Source of the DNA: Halopseudomonas pelagia CL-AP6
GTDB taxonomy: Bacteria; Pseudomonadota; Gammaproteobacteria; Pseudomonadales; Pseudomonadaceae
DNA: 64,000 nt
NCBI RefSeq assembly: GCF_000410875.1
Contig: NZ_AROI01000004.1
Location: 1-64,000 of the forward strand
Reading direction: 5' to 3'
Below are positions 9,129-17,804 of this stretch, piece by piece. Within the stretch, counting starts at the first letter, position 1. Every line of letters begins with the position of its first letter. The notes beneath the pieces were generated by a model. It was not told the origin of the DNA, ran no database searches, and saw only the letters and a program-made list of their open reading frames with translations. The position numbers and the translations under genes were made by a program.

Positions 9129-11851
9129 CAGGCAGCCCTCCCGATCAGATTGCGCAGCATGTGCATGACCGAACCAAAGACTGTCAGAAAGACCCCCACA
9201 TCAAAGAGTAATGGCGTGCCCAGCTTCAGACCAAAGGGCTCAATCCAGAGACCGGTCATGAACGACACCTGTGAGACCAGCCCGAACAGACCGGCGCCTA
9301 CCGCGCAAGCCAAACCCAAGCCGATTATGGTGGGCGGCGCGATACGCGCCAGCCCACGTTGAATACCGCGCCCGAAGGTGACCACCATCAAGGTGAAGCC
9401 CGTCGCCGCGACCAAACCACCGATAAAACCGCCGCCAGGCAAATTATGCCCGCGCCAGAGAAGCGCCAGCGATACCACCAGCAAAATGGTCGCTAACGGA
9501 CGCATGCCCTGGCGTAGCAGCAACGAACCGAACTCAGGCAGGCCCCGCGGTTTCTCCTGCTGCAACTGGCCTGCGCCGAGCAGCGTCGAAGCCGCCAGCG
9601 CGGCAATCGCCACCACCAGAATTTCGCCCAGGGTATCTACCGCACGGAAGTCCACCAGAATGACGTTAACCACATTGCTGCCGTGACCGCCGGGCAGGCT
9701 GTTGGCCAGGAACCAGTCAGCCAGATCGCCGGGCAGAGGTTGGCTCACCGCCGTCATGATCAGCAAGCTGACGGCCAGTCCGAAGAGGATCGCCACCCCG
9801 GCGTGCCAGAGATTCAGAGCCTGGGTTCTAGCGCCGCTGGCCGGTACCATCGGCATGCGCCGCAGCACCATCGCCAGGAATACCACCGTCAGGGTCTCGA
9901 CCATTAATTGCGTCAATGCCACATCCGGCGCATTGATTGACACGAAGAACAACGCCAGGCCTAGGCCACTGGCGCCCAGCGAGGCCACCAGGGCCAGGCG
10001 ACCGGCCATAAAGGCTGCGCCCGCTGCACCGCCCAGCGCCAACAGACAGCCAATCACACCCGGCAAAGTCACCTCGGACAGCGCATGGCCATCGAAAGGC
10101 TGCGCATTCAACAACAGCAGCCCGCCAAGTACGCTGACGCTCACTACCAGTGTCATCAACGCCATATGCAGGCGCAAGGATCCATGCTGGAACAACGCCG
10201 CCACTGCGCCAGCGAATTGGAACAGGCGCTTGAGAAATCTGTCCCAGAGCAGATCACCACCGAACTCCCACACGCTACCCAGGCGTTTTGCCAAGGTGCG
10301 CACCGCATCGGCATGGAAGTAGAAAAACGTACCCAGCCCCAACGTCAGGGCACTGGCGATAACTGCAGGGGTGATGCCACCCCACAGGTACAGGTTGACG
10401 TCCACCTCACCACTGGCCACCGCCTGCACAGCCGTATTGACCAACCAGGTCTCCGGCCACTTGTTCCACGCGCCCAGGCCAAAGCCGCCGATCGCCAGCA
10501 ACAACGGACCAGCCCACATAAAGGGGCTGACCTCGTGCGCTTTTTTGCTCCAGGTACCACGTGCGCCAAAGAAGGTCTTAAAGAAAATCAGGCCTGCGGC
10601 AGCTACCAACAACGCATTGGTCAGCACCATCACTAGCGTCACCGTCCAGCCAATCGTGCCCATTTCAATGAGCCCGGCGTACTTGAATTCCTTGGCAATA
10701 AAACCGAAAAAGGGCGGCAAGCCCGCATTGGAAAAGGCCGCCAGCCCGACGGCAATACCGGTGAGAGGCATCAGTGCAAAGAGCCCTCCGAGCCGGCGGA
10801 TATCACGCGTGCCGGTGGAGTGATCGATAGCCCCCACGGCCATAAATAGCGCGCCCTTGTAAAACGAGTGCGCCACCAGGTAGAGCACAAACGCCTGCAG
10901 ACCATAACTGGTATTGGTGCCTATCAGCATGGTCAACTGGCCGAGTACCGTTACCGTGGTGTAAGCCAACATGCGCTTGAGGTCATATTGCCGGATAGCC
11001 AGAATCGCCCCCAGCAACGCCGTCACCGCGCCCAGGGTAATCAGTATCGTACTCCAGCCAGTGCCGCCGCCCAGCGTCGGGTTAAGCCGCGCCAGCAGAT
11101 AGATACCGGCCTTGACCATGGTCGCGGAATGCAGGTACGCCGATACCGGCGTAGGCGCATTCATGGCGTTGGGCAACCAGAGATGAAACGGAAATTGCGC
11201 CGACTTGGTGAAGCAGCCGATCAGCACCAACACCATGATTGCCGGAAACAATGCATGCGCCTGCACCAACTCAGCCTGCAACTGGGAGAATTGCCAGGTG
11301 TCAGCAGCAATACCCAGCAGCACCAAACCGGCGAGCAAAGCCAGACCGCCGCCGCCAGTGATCAGCAACGCCTGCAGGGCGGCACGGCGTGATTCTGGCT
11401 TTTCATGGTTGAAACTGATCAACAGATAACTGGCTATGCTGGTCAGCTCCCAGAACACGAACATGGCAATCAGGTCATCCGCCAGTACCAGTCCGAGCAT
11501 GGCCATCATAAACACCAGCAGGTAGGCGTAAAAACGGCCAAGCTGCGGATGATCGTGCAGGTAAGCACCGGAATAGAGCACAATCAGTGCGCCAATACCG
11601 GTAATCAGCAGCGCAAACAGCAACGCCAAACCATCCAGCCGCAAGCCCAGCGCCACATCCAGCATGGGCACCCAGGCAAAGCTCTCAAAAAGCGCAGTTC
11701 CCCCGGCCACCTCAGGGATCTGCAAGGCAAACCAGGTAAAACAAGCAGCAGGCACAATCGCCAGTAGCAGGCCCGCGTGGCGCCGGGAAAGCCGCCATAT
11801 AAAGGGCGCGCACAAGCCGTTGATAAGGATGGCTAACAGGCTGGCCAACAT
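9128..11851 (-). CDS. mrpA: Mrp antiporter subunit A (MrpA-MrpB fusion), operon 2
   Basis: 907-residue MrpA with fused MrpB domain and first gene of the transcribed array. ND5-like core: essential glutamate in MFVFWELTSIASYLLISF, lysines in [20 protein letters not shown] and [15 protein letters not shown]. NuoJ-like section has VDFRAVDTLGEILVVAIAALAAS; the MrpB-like tail has [21 protein letters not shown]. The ATG at 11851 follows CAGGA about 12 bases upstream. Promoters for all 12 mrp genes presumably lie in 11852-12138. Confidence 0.96.
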   Translation of the reverse strand: MLASLLAILINGLCAPFIWRLSRRHAGLLLAIVPAACFTWFALQIPEVAGGTALFESFAWVPMLDVALGLRLDGLALLFALLITGIGALIVLYSGAYLHDHPQLGRFYAYLLVFMMAMLGLVLADDLIAMFVFWELTSIASYLLISFNHEKPESRRAALQALLITGGGGLALLAGLVLLGIAADTWQFSQLQAELVQAHALFPAIMVLVLIGCFTKSAQFPFHLWLPNAMNAPTPVSAYLHSATMVKAGIYLLARLNPTLGGGTGWSTILITLGAVTALLGAILAIRQYDLKRMLAYTTVTVLGQLTMLIGTNTSYGLQAFVLYLVAHSFYKGALFMAVGAIDHSTGTRDIRRLGGLFALMPLTGIAVGLAAFSNAGLPPFFGFIAKEFKYAGLIEMGTIGWTVTLVMVLTNALLVAAAGLIFFKTFFGARGTWSKKAHEVSPFMWAGPLLLAIGGFGLGAWNKWPETWLVNTAVQAVASGEVDVNLYLWGGITPAVIASALTLGLGTFFYFHADAVRTLAKRLGSVWEFGGDLLWDRFLKRLFQFAGAVAALFQHGSLRLHMALMTLVVSVSVLGGLLLLNAQPFDGHALSEVTLPGVIGCLLALGGAAGAAFMAGRLALVASLGASGLGLALFFVSINAPDVALTQLMVETLTVVFLAMVLRRMPMVPASGARTQALNLWHAGVAILFGLAVSLLIMTAVSQPLPGDLADWFLANSLPGGHGSNVVNVILVDFRAVDTLGEILVVAIAALAASTLLGAGQLQQEKPRGLPEFGSLLLRQGMRPLATILLVVSLALLWRGHNLPGGGFIGGLVAATGFTLMVVTFGRGIQRGLARIAPPTIIGLGLACAVGAGLFGLVSQVSFMTGLWIEPFGLKLGTPLLFDVGVFLTVFGSVMHMLRNLIGRAA

Positions 11852-12138
11852 ATCAGTGCGGTCCTGTCAGAGGGTGAACTGGCATTGAAATCTGCACTCC
11901 GTCAAATCGTAGACGGTCCAATTTACACATTTAGCCGGTGCAGTAACATCTTGACAGAGTCAGGCGAACTAATAGCCCTGACCTATTGGAAGGGACCTAT
12001 AAATAAGAAGGAGAACCCCAAAGCTCTGTAGCAATTTGAATCATATTGCCCGGCAAAGACGACTGGAGGTCATGCCGCCGCCCCAGGTCAGACAAGCACA
12101 GGAGTACTTATCTGACGCCGAGGCCGTCAGGATGAGGA
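11852..12138. other. intergenic leader region of the mrp array
   Basis: 287 bp between mrpA of operon 2 and the lipoprotein gene, both on the minus strand. It should hold the promoter of the Mrp array. A small hairpin (CCGTC 11899-11903 with GACGG 11912-11916) lies in the putative leader. CTGACG 12112-12117 pairs with CGTCAG 12125-12130 just after the lipoprotein gene, but no T-run follows. I see no convincing sigma-70 -35/-10 pair on the minus strand. Confidence 0.35.
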
Positions 12139-12600
12139 TTATTTACTGACGCGCGACTCACCATTTACTGTGAGCACGCGCACACGATCACCAGGGGCAA
12201 AGGTGACATTATCAACCGCTTGCTGGACAAAGGCTCGGGTCTGACCGTCGTCTTCTCTGACGGTAATCTCAACGCCCTGTCTACGGGTAACTCCCTCTTC
12301 AGTGGCTGCGCCCGCCATACCACCGGCGACAGCACCAATAACCCCAGCAATCATGCTGCCACGGCCGCCACCTACGGTGCTACCGGCGATACCACCGACG
12401 GCGGCACCCGCTGCCGGCCCAATGATCGTTTTGGTGCCCTCAATCTGAACCGGGCGTACCGCTTCAACCGTACCCATGCGAACCGTCTGCGGGGCGCGTG
12501 CTTCATCCCGGCTGTAGGTGTCTCCGGTCAGTTTGGACGCGCAGCCACCCAGCACCAGCAATGAGCCGAGCAGGCAGGTAAGAACAATGTGTTTTCTCAT
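12139..12600 (-). CDS. glycine-zipper outer-membrane lipoprotein, SlyB-like
   Basis: 153-residue predicted lipoprotein. The signal peptide ends in the lipobox LVLGGCAS (Cys 20). The middle, about residues 60-100, is a 17-kDa-antigen/SlyB-type glycine zipper (GPAAGAAVGGIAGSTVGGG, GVIGAVAGGMAGAAT), and the C-terminal part is a small beta domain (GVEITVREDDGQTRAFVQQ). Members sit in the outer membrane and support envelope integrity; P. aeruginosa and E. coli relatives are magnesium- or PhoP-linked. Single gene on the minus strand. Good match to the family; exact orthology not established. Confidence 0.85.
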   Translation of the reverse strand: MRKHIVLTCLLGSLLVLGGCASKLTGDTYSRDEARAPQTVRMGTVEAVRPVQIEGTKTIIGPAAGAAVGGIAGSTVGGGRGSMIAGVIGAVAGGMAGAATEEGVTRRQGVEITVREDDGQTRAFVQQAVDNVTFAPGDRVRVLTVNGESRVSK

Positions 12601-12739
12601 AATGAACCCCGTTTAAGTAAACTCATGATATTGGACGCCGTTTCGGCGTAAATGTTGCGTTGAATCCCTCGACCCGTTCCGTGTGTTAAAGGGATTTTCA
12701 GACAGAATGTATCGGTCAGGCTCGAAAAGCCAAGTGCGC

Positions 12740-12756
12740 GGCGCTATAATAGCGCC
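12740..12756. promoter_or_regulatory. palindromic TATAAT box between divergent genes
   Basis: GGCGCTATAATAGCGCC is a perfect palindrome with a consensus -10 hexamer (TATAAT, 12745-12750) at its centre, in the 282-bp gap between the minus-strand lipoprotein gene and the plus-strand gene at 12883. No good -35 is visible. Because the -10 reads similarly on both strands, direction is uncertain. A close relative of this word occurs at 28961-28976 upstream of hrpB. Confidence 0.45.
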
Positions 12757-12882
12757 CGTTTTCAGTCGGGATTGGTATAGGCCGATACCCTGTCTTTCCA
12801 TTTTATGTTTTGACGTCACCCAGTCAGAAAAACAATAAAACCACGCCGGTTGCCCGAACAAACAGTGCCCGGAGATACACGC

Positions 12883-13158
12883 ATGCCCGTTTTGCAGGCA
12901 GCCTGGATGTTTTATTTGCACCACAGCGCCCTGGTCATCAACGCTCTGGGGCTGTTCTACGCGCTGAGCGGCAGTTGGCTGCTGATTGCCACGCAGATCA
13001 GGGTCAGCCGCAGTATAAGCCAGTTAGCCACCAGCCCGACGGCCACTGAAGAAGAACCAGCCCCGGCAAGCCAACGCATCAACCGCCTGTTCAATCGCGT
13101 TGGTGCCATCTGCCTTGGCGCTGGCCTACTGCTCAGCCTGATCAGCACTCAGTTGTAA
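12883..13158 (+). CDS. small two-span membrane protein, unknown function
   Basis: 91 residues starting at the ATG at 12883, preceded by CCCGGAG with good spacing; an upstream in-frame start at 12850 lacks a ribosome-binding site. Two hydrophobic helices are visible: about residues 8-38 (HHSALVINALGLFYALSGSWLLIA) and the C-terminal VGAICLGAGLLLSLIST. The linker is polar (SPTATEEEPAPASQ). I do not recognise the family. Its last 33 bp overlap the 3' end of the convergent acyltransferase gene. Confidence 0.7.
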   Translation: MPVLQAAWMFYLHHSALVINALGLFYALSGSWLLIATQIRVSRSISQLATSPTATEEEPAPASQRINRLFNRVGAICLGAGLLLSLISTQL

Positions 13159-14295
13159 CGTTCGCGCACGACTGATCACCGGATTAGCGTATTGCAGCAG
13201 CCACCACGGCCGTTGCGCCTCCGGGCAGGCGGCCAAGCGCTGCTCAAAGCGGTGCTGCTCCATAGCCAGGGTTGCGGAATCGAACTCTTCTCGCCACGGG
13301 CCGATATCGATCTGCGGCGCGTTCGGCAGTTGTTCAAACGCCAGATAGTTGCTCGGATACAGTCGGTAGTTGGACAGAATTTGCCGATCCACCTCTCTGG
13401 CCACCGCCTTGGCATCAACCATGGGTTCCTCCAGCGGTGACCCGAAGGCCACGTGCACGCGGCCCTTATAGCCGGTCAGCCCCATGGCGATGGAGCGATC
13501 ATCTTCACCGGGTTCCTTGCTGTAACTGCCTGTACGCTCACGCTGTTCCAGCTCACGCGCCTTCATCTGGTCGCAGGGATCCCATTCGTAGGCAATGGAC
13601 ACCGGCACCAGGTTCAGCGACGCCAAGACCTCACTGAAGGGCTCAGCCTTGCGGCTCATGCACAGCATCTTGATGATCGCGGTATCCGTTTCATCCTGCC
13701 CGTCCTTGGCTCGCCCTTCCGCCTGCGCGATCCAGACCGAATGGCCGGTGGCAATCGAATGATTGATATAAGCCGACAAAGACTGGTACACCGCGAGCTT
13801 CTCCCGGCGCCCGCTAACCGAACGGTGCACGATAAAGCTCTTGTTAAGACGCATCAGGTCGCTCACGAAGGGCTTTTGCAGCAGGTTATCGCCAATCGCA
13901 ATGCGTGGTGTCGGGTGCCCGGCATGATAGAGCGCATAATTGACAAACGCCGGATCCATGACGATATCGCGGTGATTGGCCAGAAACAGATGCGGGCGAT
14001 CCTTGCTCAGATGCTCCAGACCACTGTAGGTAACCTGGATGGCACTGCGCTCGATCAGCCGGGTCATATAGGGCTCGAGCTTATGCTGCAGCGCATCGAC
14101 GCTGGCAATGCCCCTGGCTTCGCGGCGCAACCCTAAGCCGACCAGCTTCGCCATCAACGCCGGCATCCAGCGATTCAGTAGCGGAAAGCGATACCGCGCC
14201 AGCATCTCAAGCAGCTCACGATCATGCAGCAGGCGCTGCAGTACGGCGGGCACCTCTGCATCGGAGTAGGGTCGTATCGAGTCAAACTCGCCCAT
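13126..14295 (-). CDS. PlsC-like glycerolipid acyltransferase family protein
   Basis: 389-residue protein of the lysophospholipid acyltransferase superfamily. The catalytic block around residue 108 reads LFLANHRDIVMDPAF, and a substrate motif appears around SVWIAQAEGRAKDG (EGxx-type). The spacing of the His-Asp motif (H-R-D-I-V-M-D) is one residue longer than the canonical H(X)4D of PlsC, as I recall for the subfamily with the NHRDIVLDPA signature. No signal peptide or obvious span. Likely transfers an acyl chain to a glycerol- or lyso-phosphate in membrane lipid synthesis; substrate unknown. Confidence 0.82.
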   Translation of the reverse strand: MGEFDSIRPYSDAEVPAVLQRLLHDRELLEMLARYRFPLLNRWMPALMAKLVGLGLRREARGIASVDALQHKLEPYMTRLIERSAIQVTYSGLEHLSKDRPHLFLANHRDIVMDPAFVNYALYHAGHPTPRIAIGDNLLQKPFVSDLMRLNKSFIVHRSVSGRREKLAVYQSLSAYINHSIATGHSVWIAQAEGRAKDGQDETDTAIIKMLCMSRKAEPFSEVLASLNLVPVSIAYEWDPCDQMKARELEQRERTGSYSKEPGEDDRSIAMGLTGYKGRVHVAFGSPLEEPMVDAKAVAREVDRQILSNYRLYPSNYLAFEQLPNAPQIDIGPWREEFDSATLAMEQHRFEQRLAACPEAQRPWWLLQYANPVISRARTLQLSADQAEQ

Positions 14296-14412
14296 AGGGT
14301 CCTCATTTACACCGGATTGAGCCGCGCATTATGCGGCCCTACGGACAGTTTCGCCAGATTGACGATGAGGCTACACTGACAGTCACACTCCCGGCAGCTA
14401 ACAGGCACCCCC

Positions 14413-14607
14413 ATGCAGGCCATCGAAGAAGCCGTTCTAGAATGCCCCCACTGCGGCGAACCCATCAGTCTGCTGCTGGATTTGACCGGCGGCACCCAGT
14501 CTTACGTGGAGGACTGTCAGGTTTGCTGCCAGCCCATTCTAGTCAGTCTTCGGATCGACCCCAACGAAGACGATTACCGTGTCGATTTGCGTCGGGAGCA
14601 GGACTGA
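14413..14607 (+). CDS. CPXCG-motif cysteine-rich small protein
   Basis: 64 residues. Two cysteine pairs, ECPHCGEPI at the N terminus and DCQVCCQPI in the middle, define the conserved CPXCG-motif family of gammaproteobacteria and suggest a zinc ribbon or rubredoxin-like knuckle. Function is not known for the family. The stop codon abuts the ATG of the next gene (14608), so it is the first gene of a three-gene operon with a DUF2007 protein and a SRAP-like protein. Confidence 0.88.
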   Translation: MQAIEEAVLECPHCGEPISLLLDLTGGTQSYVEDCQVCCQPILVSLRIDPNEDDYRVDLRREQD

Positions 14608-14850
14608 ATGCTCTGCGCCTACCACCCGCAAGACATGGCCGAAGGCCAACTGATCAGTCAGTTACTCAAGGACCATCATATTGGTTGCCATATGAGCGGC
14701 CAATACCTGCAGGGCGCCATAGGTGAGCTGCCGGCGCTGGACCTGCTGGGCATCTGGGTCACACCCGAGGATCTGGGCCTGGCCCGCGAACTGATCAATG
14801 ACTGGCAAAATGCGACACCGATCATGCCTGACATGGACTTGGAAGACTGA
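14608..14850 (+). CDS. DUF2007-type putative signal-transducing protein
   Basis: 80 residues, MLCAYHPQDMAEGQLISQLLKDHHIGC onward: the DUF2007 fold, a ferredoxin-like small domain often described as a putative signal-transducing protein. Typical sequence points are the N-terminal segment covering two loci (AEGQLISQLLKDHHI) and the WVTPEDLGLARELI helix. It starts directly after the previous stop codon and its TGA overlaps the ATG of the next gene (TGATG). Function unknown. Confidence 0.85.
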   Translation: MLCAYHPQDMAEGQLISQLLKDHHIGCHMSGQYLQGAIGELPALDLLGIWVTPEDLGLARELINDWQNATPIMPDMDLED

Positions 14851-15500
14851 TGAGCGGCCGTCTCGCCCAATTCACCGCCCCAATAACCGCTGTGCCCGAA
14901 GGTTGGCAACCCTGCTGGAACCTCGCACCCGGCAAACGAATATTGATTCTGCGCAAGGCTGAAGGCCGATTGGAATGCGCCAGCGTGTTGTGGAATCTGA
15001 CCCCAGCCTGGCTCAGACAACTGGATAGGGCCGCCTTCAGCGCCAAAGCCGAGCACCTGCACGAGAAGCCCATGTTCGGCCAAGCGCTGGCGCAGCGGCG
15101 CTGCCTGATTCCGGTAGATGGCTTCTTCGTGTGGCAGACCCAGGGCAAGCGCAAGCAGCCCTGGTATCTGCGCAACCAGAAAGGCGGATTGGCCCTGGCT
15201 GGACTATGGGAGAGATACAGCCTTGATGACGGCAGCTACTGGGACAGTTGTGCGCTGATTACCGTGCCAGCCAAGGGTTTGCCCGCCCGACTCGGTGAAC
15301 GTATGCCGGTCACCCTCAATAGCGGCGAACAGGCGATATGGCTGGCCGCCGCGACCGCCGCCAGCCATCTGCAGCCGCTGTTGCTCAATGCCAGTTCACA
15401 GGCGAGCATGATGCACCCGGTCAACCCAGCGATGAGCAGCCCGACCACCCAGGGTGCGCAGTGCTGCACGCCCAGTGGCAGGGTTGTAGTCGAAGACTGA
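14850..15500 (+). CDS. SRAP (YedK/HMCES)-family protein, apparently catalytically dead
   Basis: 216 residues with the SRAP fold: CWNLAPGKRILILR, SVLWNLTPAWL, RRCLIPVDGFFVW, RMPVTL and HPVNPAMSS line up with E. coli YedK. Active SRAP proteins trap abasic sites in single-stranded DNA through Cys2, helped by an Asn, a Glu and a His. Here the second residue is Ser (MSGRLAQF), the NARxET block reads SAKAEH, the GF(Y/F)EW glutamate is Val (GFFVW), and the HxRMP histidine is Gly (GERMP). The core fold words remain, so this looks like a pseudoenzyme rather than decay; no stop codon or frameshift. Alignment is by eye. Confidence 0.8.
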   Translation: MSGRLAQFTAPITAVPEGWQPCWNLAPGKRILILRKAEGRLECASVLWNLTPAWLRQLDRAAFSAKAEHLHEKPMFGQALAQRRCLIPVDGFFVWQTQGKRKQPWYLRNQKGGLALAGLWERYSLDDGSYWDSCALITVPAKGLPARLGERMPVTLNSGEQAIWLAAATAASHLQPLLLNASSQASMMHPVNPAMSSPTTQGAQCCTPSGRVVVED

Positions 15501-17636
15501 TCAGACCTTGAACTGATTGATCAGACGACGCTGGTGCTCGGCCAGCTTGGTCAAGCCAGCACTGGCCTCGGACGCTTCCTGAGCGCCTCCGGCAACTGAC
15601 TTGGCCACCTGGTCAATCGTCGACACGTTACGGTTCACGTCTTCGGCCACCGCACTTTGCTGCTCTGCTGCGCTGGCGATTTGGGTATTCATCTCGGTAA
15701 TGATCGACACCGCCTGGGTGATCGAGGTCAAAGCGGCATCCGCTTCCTCAGCCTGCAGCACGCTCTGCTCTGTGCGAGCACGGCTCTGCTCCATCACCTT
15801 AACCGTATCGCGCGTGCCTTTTTGCAGTTGTTCGATCATGGTCTGAATTTCTTCCGTCGAACGCTGGGTTTTTTGCGCCAGATTACGCACCTCATCCGCG
15901 ACAACGGCAAAACCGCGACCCTGCTCACCCGCCCTGGCAGCTTCAATTGCGGCATTCAGCGCCAGCAGATTGGTTTGCTCGGCAATGCCGCGGATGGTTT
16001 CCAGAATACCGGTGATGTTGTCGCTATCCCGGGCCAGGGACTGCACGCTGGCCACGGCTTGCTGGATATCCCCGGACAGTGCCTGAATCGCCGTCGCAGT
16101 GGATTTGACCACCTCGCGACCATGATGCGCCGAACCATCGGCATTGTTCGCCGCCTCCGCCGCCTGCGCAGCATTGCGTGCCACATCCTGGGCGGTGGCG
16201 GTCATTTCGGTGACCGCAGTGGCGACCATATCGATTTCGCTGAGCTGACGCTGGATACCGTCATTGGTACGCATGGCGATGTCTGCGGTATTTTCTGAGG
16301 CGTCGGTGACCTGCTGCACTGAGCTGACCACCTCGCGAATCATCCCCTGCAGCTTGTCCAGAAAGGCATTGAAACCGCGGGCGATATCGCCTAGTTCGTC
16401 GTTTCGATCAACCGCCAGGCGCTTGGTCAAATCACCATCGCCCCGGGCGATATCATCCAACATGGCCACCAGGCGGCGTGCCGGCCGCGACAGACCCAGA
16501 CCCACCAGTACCATCACCAGCAACCCGATCAGAGCCACTACCAAACCAATAATGGTCATCATCACGGCATCGGCAGACTGGCGCTGCTCCATCTCCGCAC
16601 CCAGGACGTTCAGCTCCTGCATCACCACGTCGATCGGCAAGGTGATCATCAGAACCCAGCGGCTGCCGGTATCACCTATCGGTATAGGCATTATCAACTC
16701 AATGTGCCCGCCCGCCTCATCAAGGTCATATAACAAGCTATCGCCCAGGCTGGCAATATTCGCCACCTCATTGGCATCCAGTATCTGGCTAGCCGGGTCG
16801 CCTGCCCCGGCGTTACTCCCGGTATAAGCCACAATGCGATTGTTGCTGCTGATCAGCGCCTGCTCGCCCTGGCCGCCAAACAAATTGGCGTTGCTCTTAA
16901 CCAGCATGTCCTGAATGAAATCCAGAGACAGATCAGCGCCGACAATACCCTTGAAAACACCATCGGAAATAATCGGCACCGTGAAAGCAGACAGCATGAC
17001 CTCGGTATCGCCCAGCTCATAGGGCGCCGGATCACTGACACAGGGGGCCAGGGTGTCGCGAGGGCAGAGGTAATATTCGCCCATACGCACCCCGGTTTCG
17101 CTGATGGTTTCACTTTCCAGATCACTCAGCGAGTCAAGCTGCAGACTGCCATCGGCGCTGCGAAACCACCAGGGCATAAAGCGGCCGGTGCCATCATAGC
17201 CGTCGGTTTCCACACCCTCGAAATATTGGTCAAGGTCATCGAATGCTTCAGGCTCCCAGCCAACATACACGCCGAGCAAATCCTCGTTCTCGACCAGGGT
17301 CTTGCGGATCACCCGATTCATTTCTTCCCGGCTCATCATCAAGCTGGGCAGCCCGTCGTCCTGGAGCTCATCCAGCAATTGGTTCAACTGCGCCAACTGC
17401 TGGGCGACCACAAAAGGATACTCCAGCCGCCGACGGATACGCTCGCTCTCCCCGGAGGCCAGTTGCGTCAAGCGCCGCTCGACCTGAGCCTCGAGCAACT
17501 GCTGGCTTCTGACCTGCATGAAATCCTGGCTGCGCTCGGCCGCATAGAGGCTATACAGCGTCATGATGCCAACAGCTATAAACAGACTAGCGCCTGCCAG
17601 TGTTGCAATGGCGAACTGGATAGACTTGAATTTCAT
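15501..17636 (-). CDS. methyl-accepting chemotaxis protein with periplasmic dCache domain
   Basis: 711 residues from the ATG at 17636 ([15 protein letters not shown]), preceded by TGAGG; a longer reading to 17783 has no site. Order: membrane span 1 about residues 8-30, a periplasmic double-Cache ligand domain of some 320 residues ([37 protein letters not shown]), span 2 ([20 protein letters not shown]), HAMP ([22 protein letters not shown]), then the coiled-coil signalling domain with the hairpin tip [19 protein letters not shown]. It relays a chemical signal to CheA-CheW. The RFMPWW segment recalls dCache sensors of amines, a weak hint. No clear CheR-binding pentapeptide at the C terminus. 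Confidence 0.93.
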   Translation of the reverse strand: MKFKSIQFAIATLAGASLFIAVGIMTLYSLYAAERSQDFMQVRSQQLLEAQVERRLTQLASGESERIRRRLEYPFVVAQQLAQLNQLLDELQDDGLPSLMMSREEMNRVIRKTLVENEDLLGVYVGWEPEAFDDLDQYFEGVETDGYDGTGRFMPWWFRSADGSLQLDSLSDLESETISETGVRMGEYYLCPRDTLAPCVSDPAPYELGDTEVMLSAFTVPIISDGVFKGIVGADLSLDFIQDMLVKSNANLFGGQGEQALISSNNRIVAYTGSNAGAGDPASQILDANEVANIASLGDSLLYDLDEAGGHIELIMPIPIGDTGSRWVLMITLPIDVVMQELNVLGAEMEQRQSADAVMMTIIGLVVALIGLLVMVLVGLGLSRPARRLVAMLDDIARGDGDLTKRLAVDRNDELGDIARGFNAFLDKLQGMIREVVSSVQQVTDASENTADIAMRTNDGIQRQLSEIDMVATAVTEMTATAQDVARNAAQAAEAANNADGSAHHGREVVKSTATAIQALSGDIQQAVASVQSLARDSDNITGILETIRGIAEQTNLLALNAAIEAARAGEQGRGFAVVADEVRNLAQKTQRSTEEIQTMIEQLQKGTRDTVKVMEQSRARTEQSVLQAEEADAALTSITQAVSIITEMNTQIASAAEQQSAVAEDVNRNVSTIDQVAKSVAGGAQEASEASAGLTKLAEHQRRLINQFKV

Positions 17637-17804
17637 ACATGACCTCAGTTTGATATTTTGCGACATCTCGCTATCGGCAGATTGCACAAAATCTGCAGGG
17701 CAAATTGGCAAATCGTGAATACTTTTACCGAAGCAGCAATCAAAGCGTGCTACCCACGCCGCAACAAGCAATACTGACAGCAATGACTCAAAGGACTAAA
17801 CACC

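Noticed and set aside
11951-12025. TTGACA and TATAAA words plus an AAGGAG on the plus strand upstream of the mrp array
   Set aside because: Spacing between the -35-like and -10-like words is wrong and no start codon follows the AAGGAG at a usable distance.
12072-12149. 25-codon ORF (ATG at 12072) preceded by GGAGG
   Set aside because: GGAGG is only two bases from the ATG, too close to work as a ribosome site, and the frame ends inside the neighbouring lipoprotein gene.
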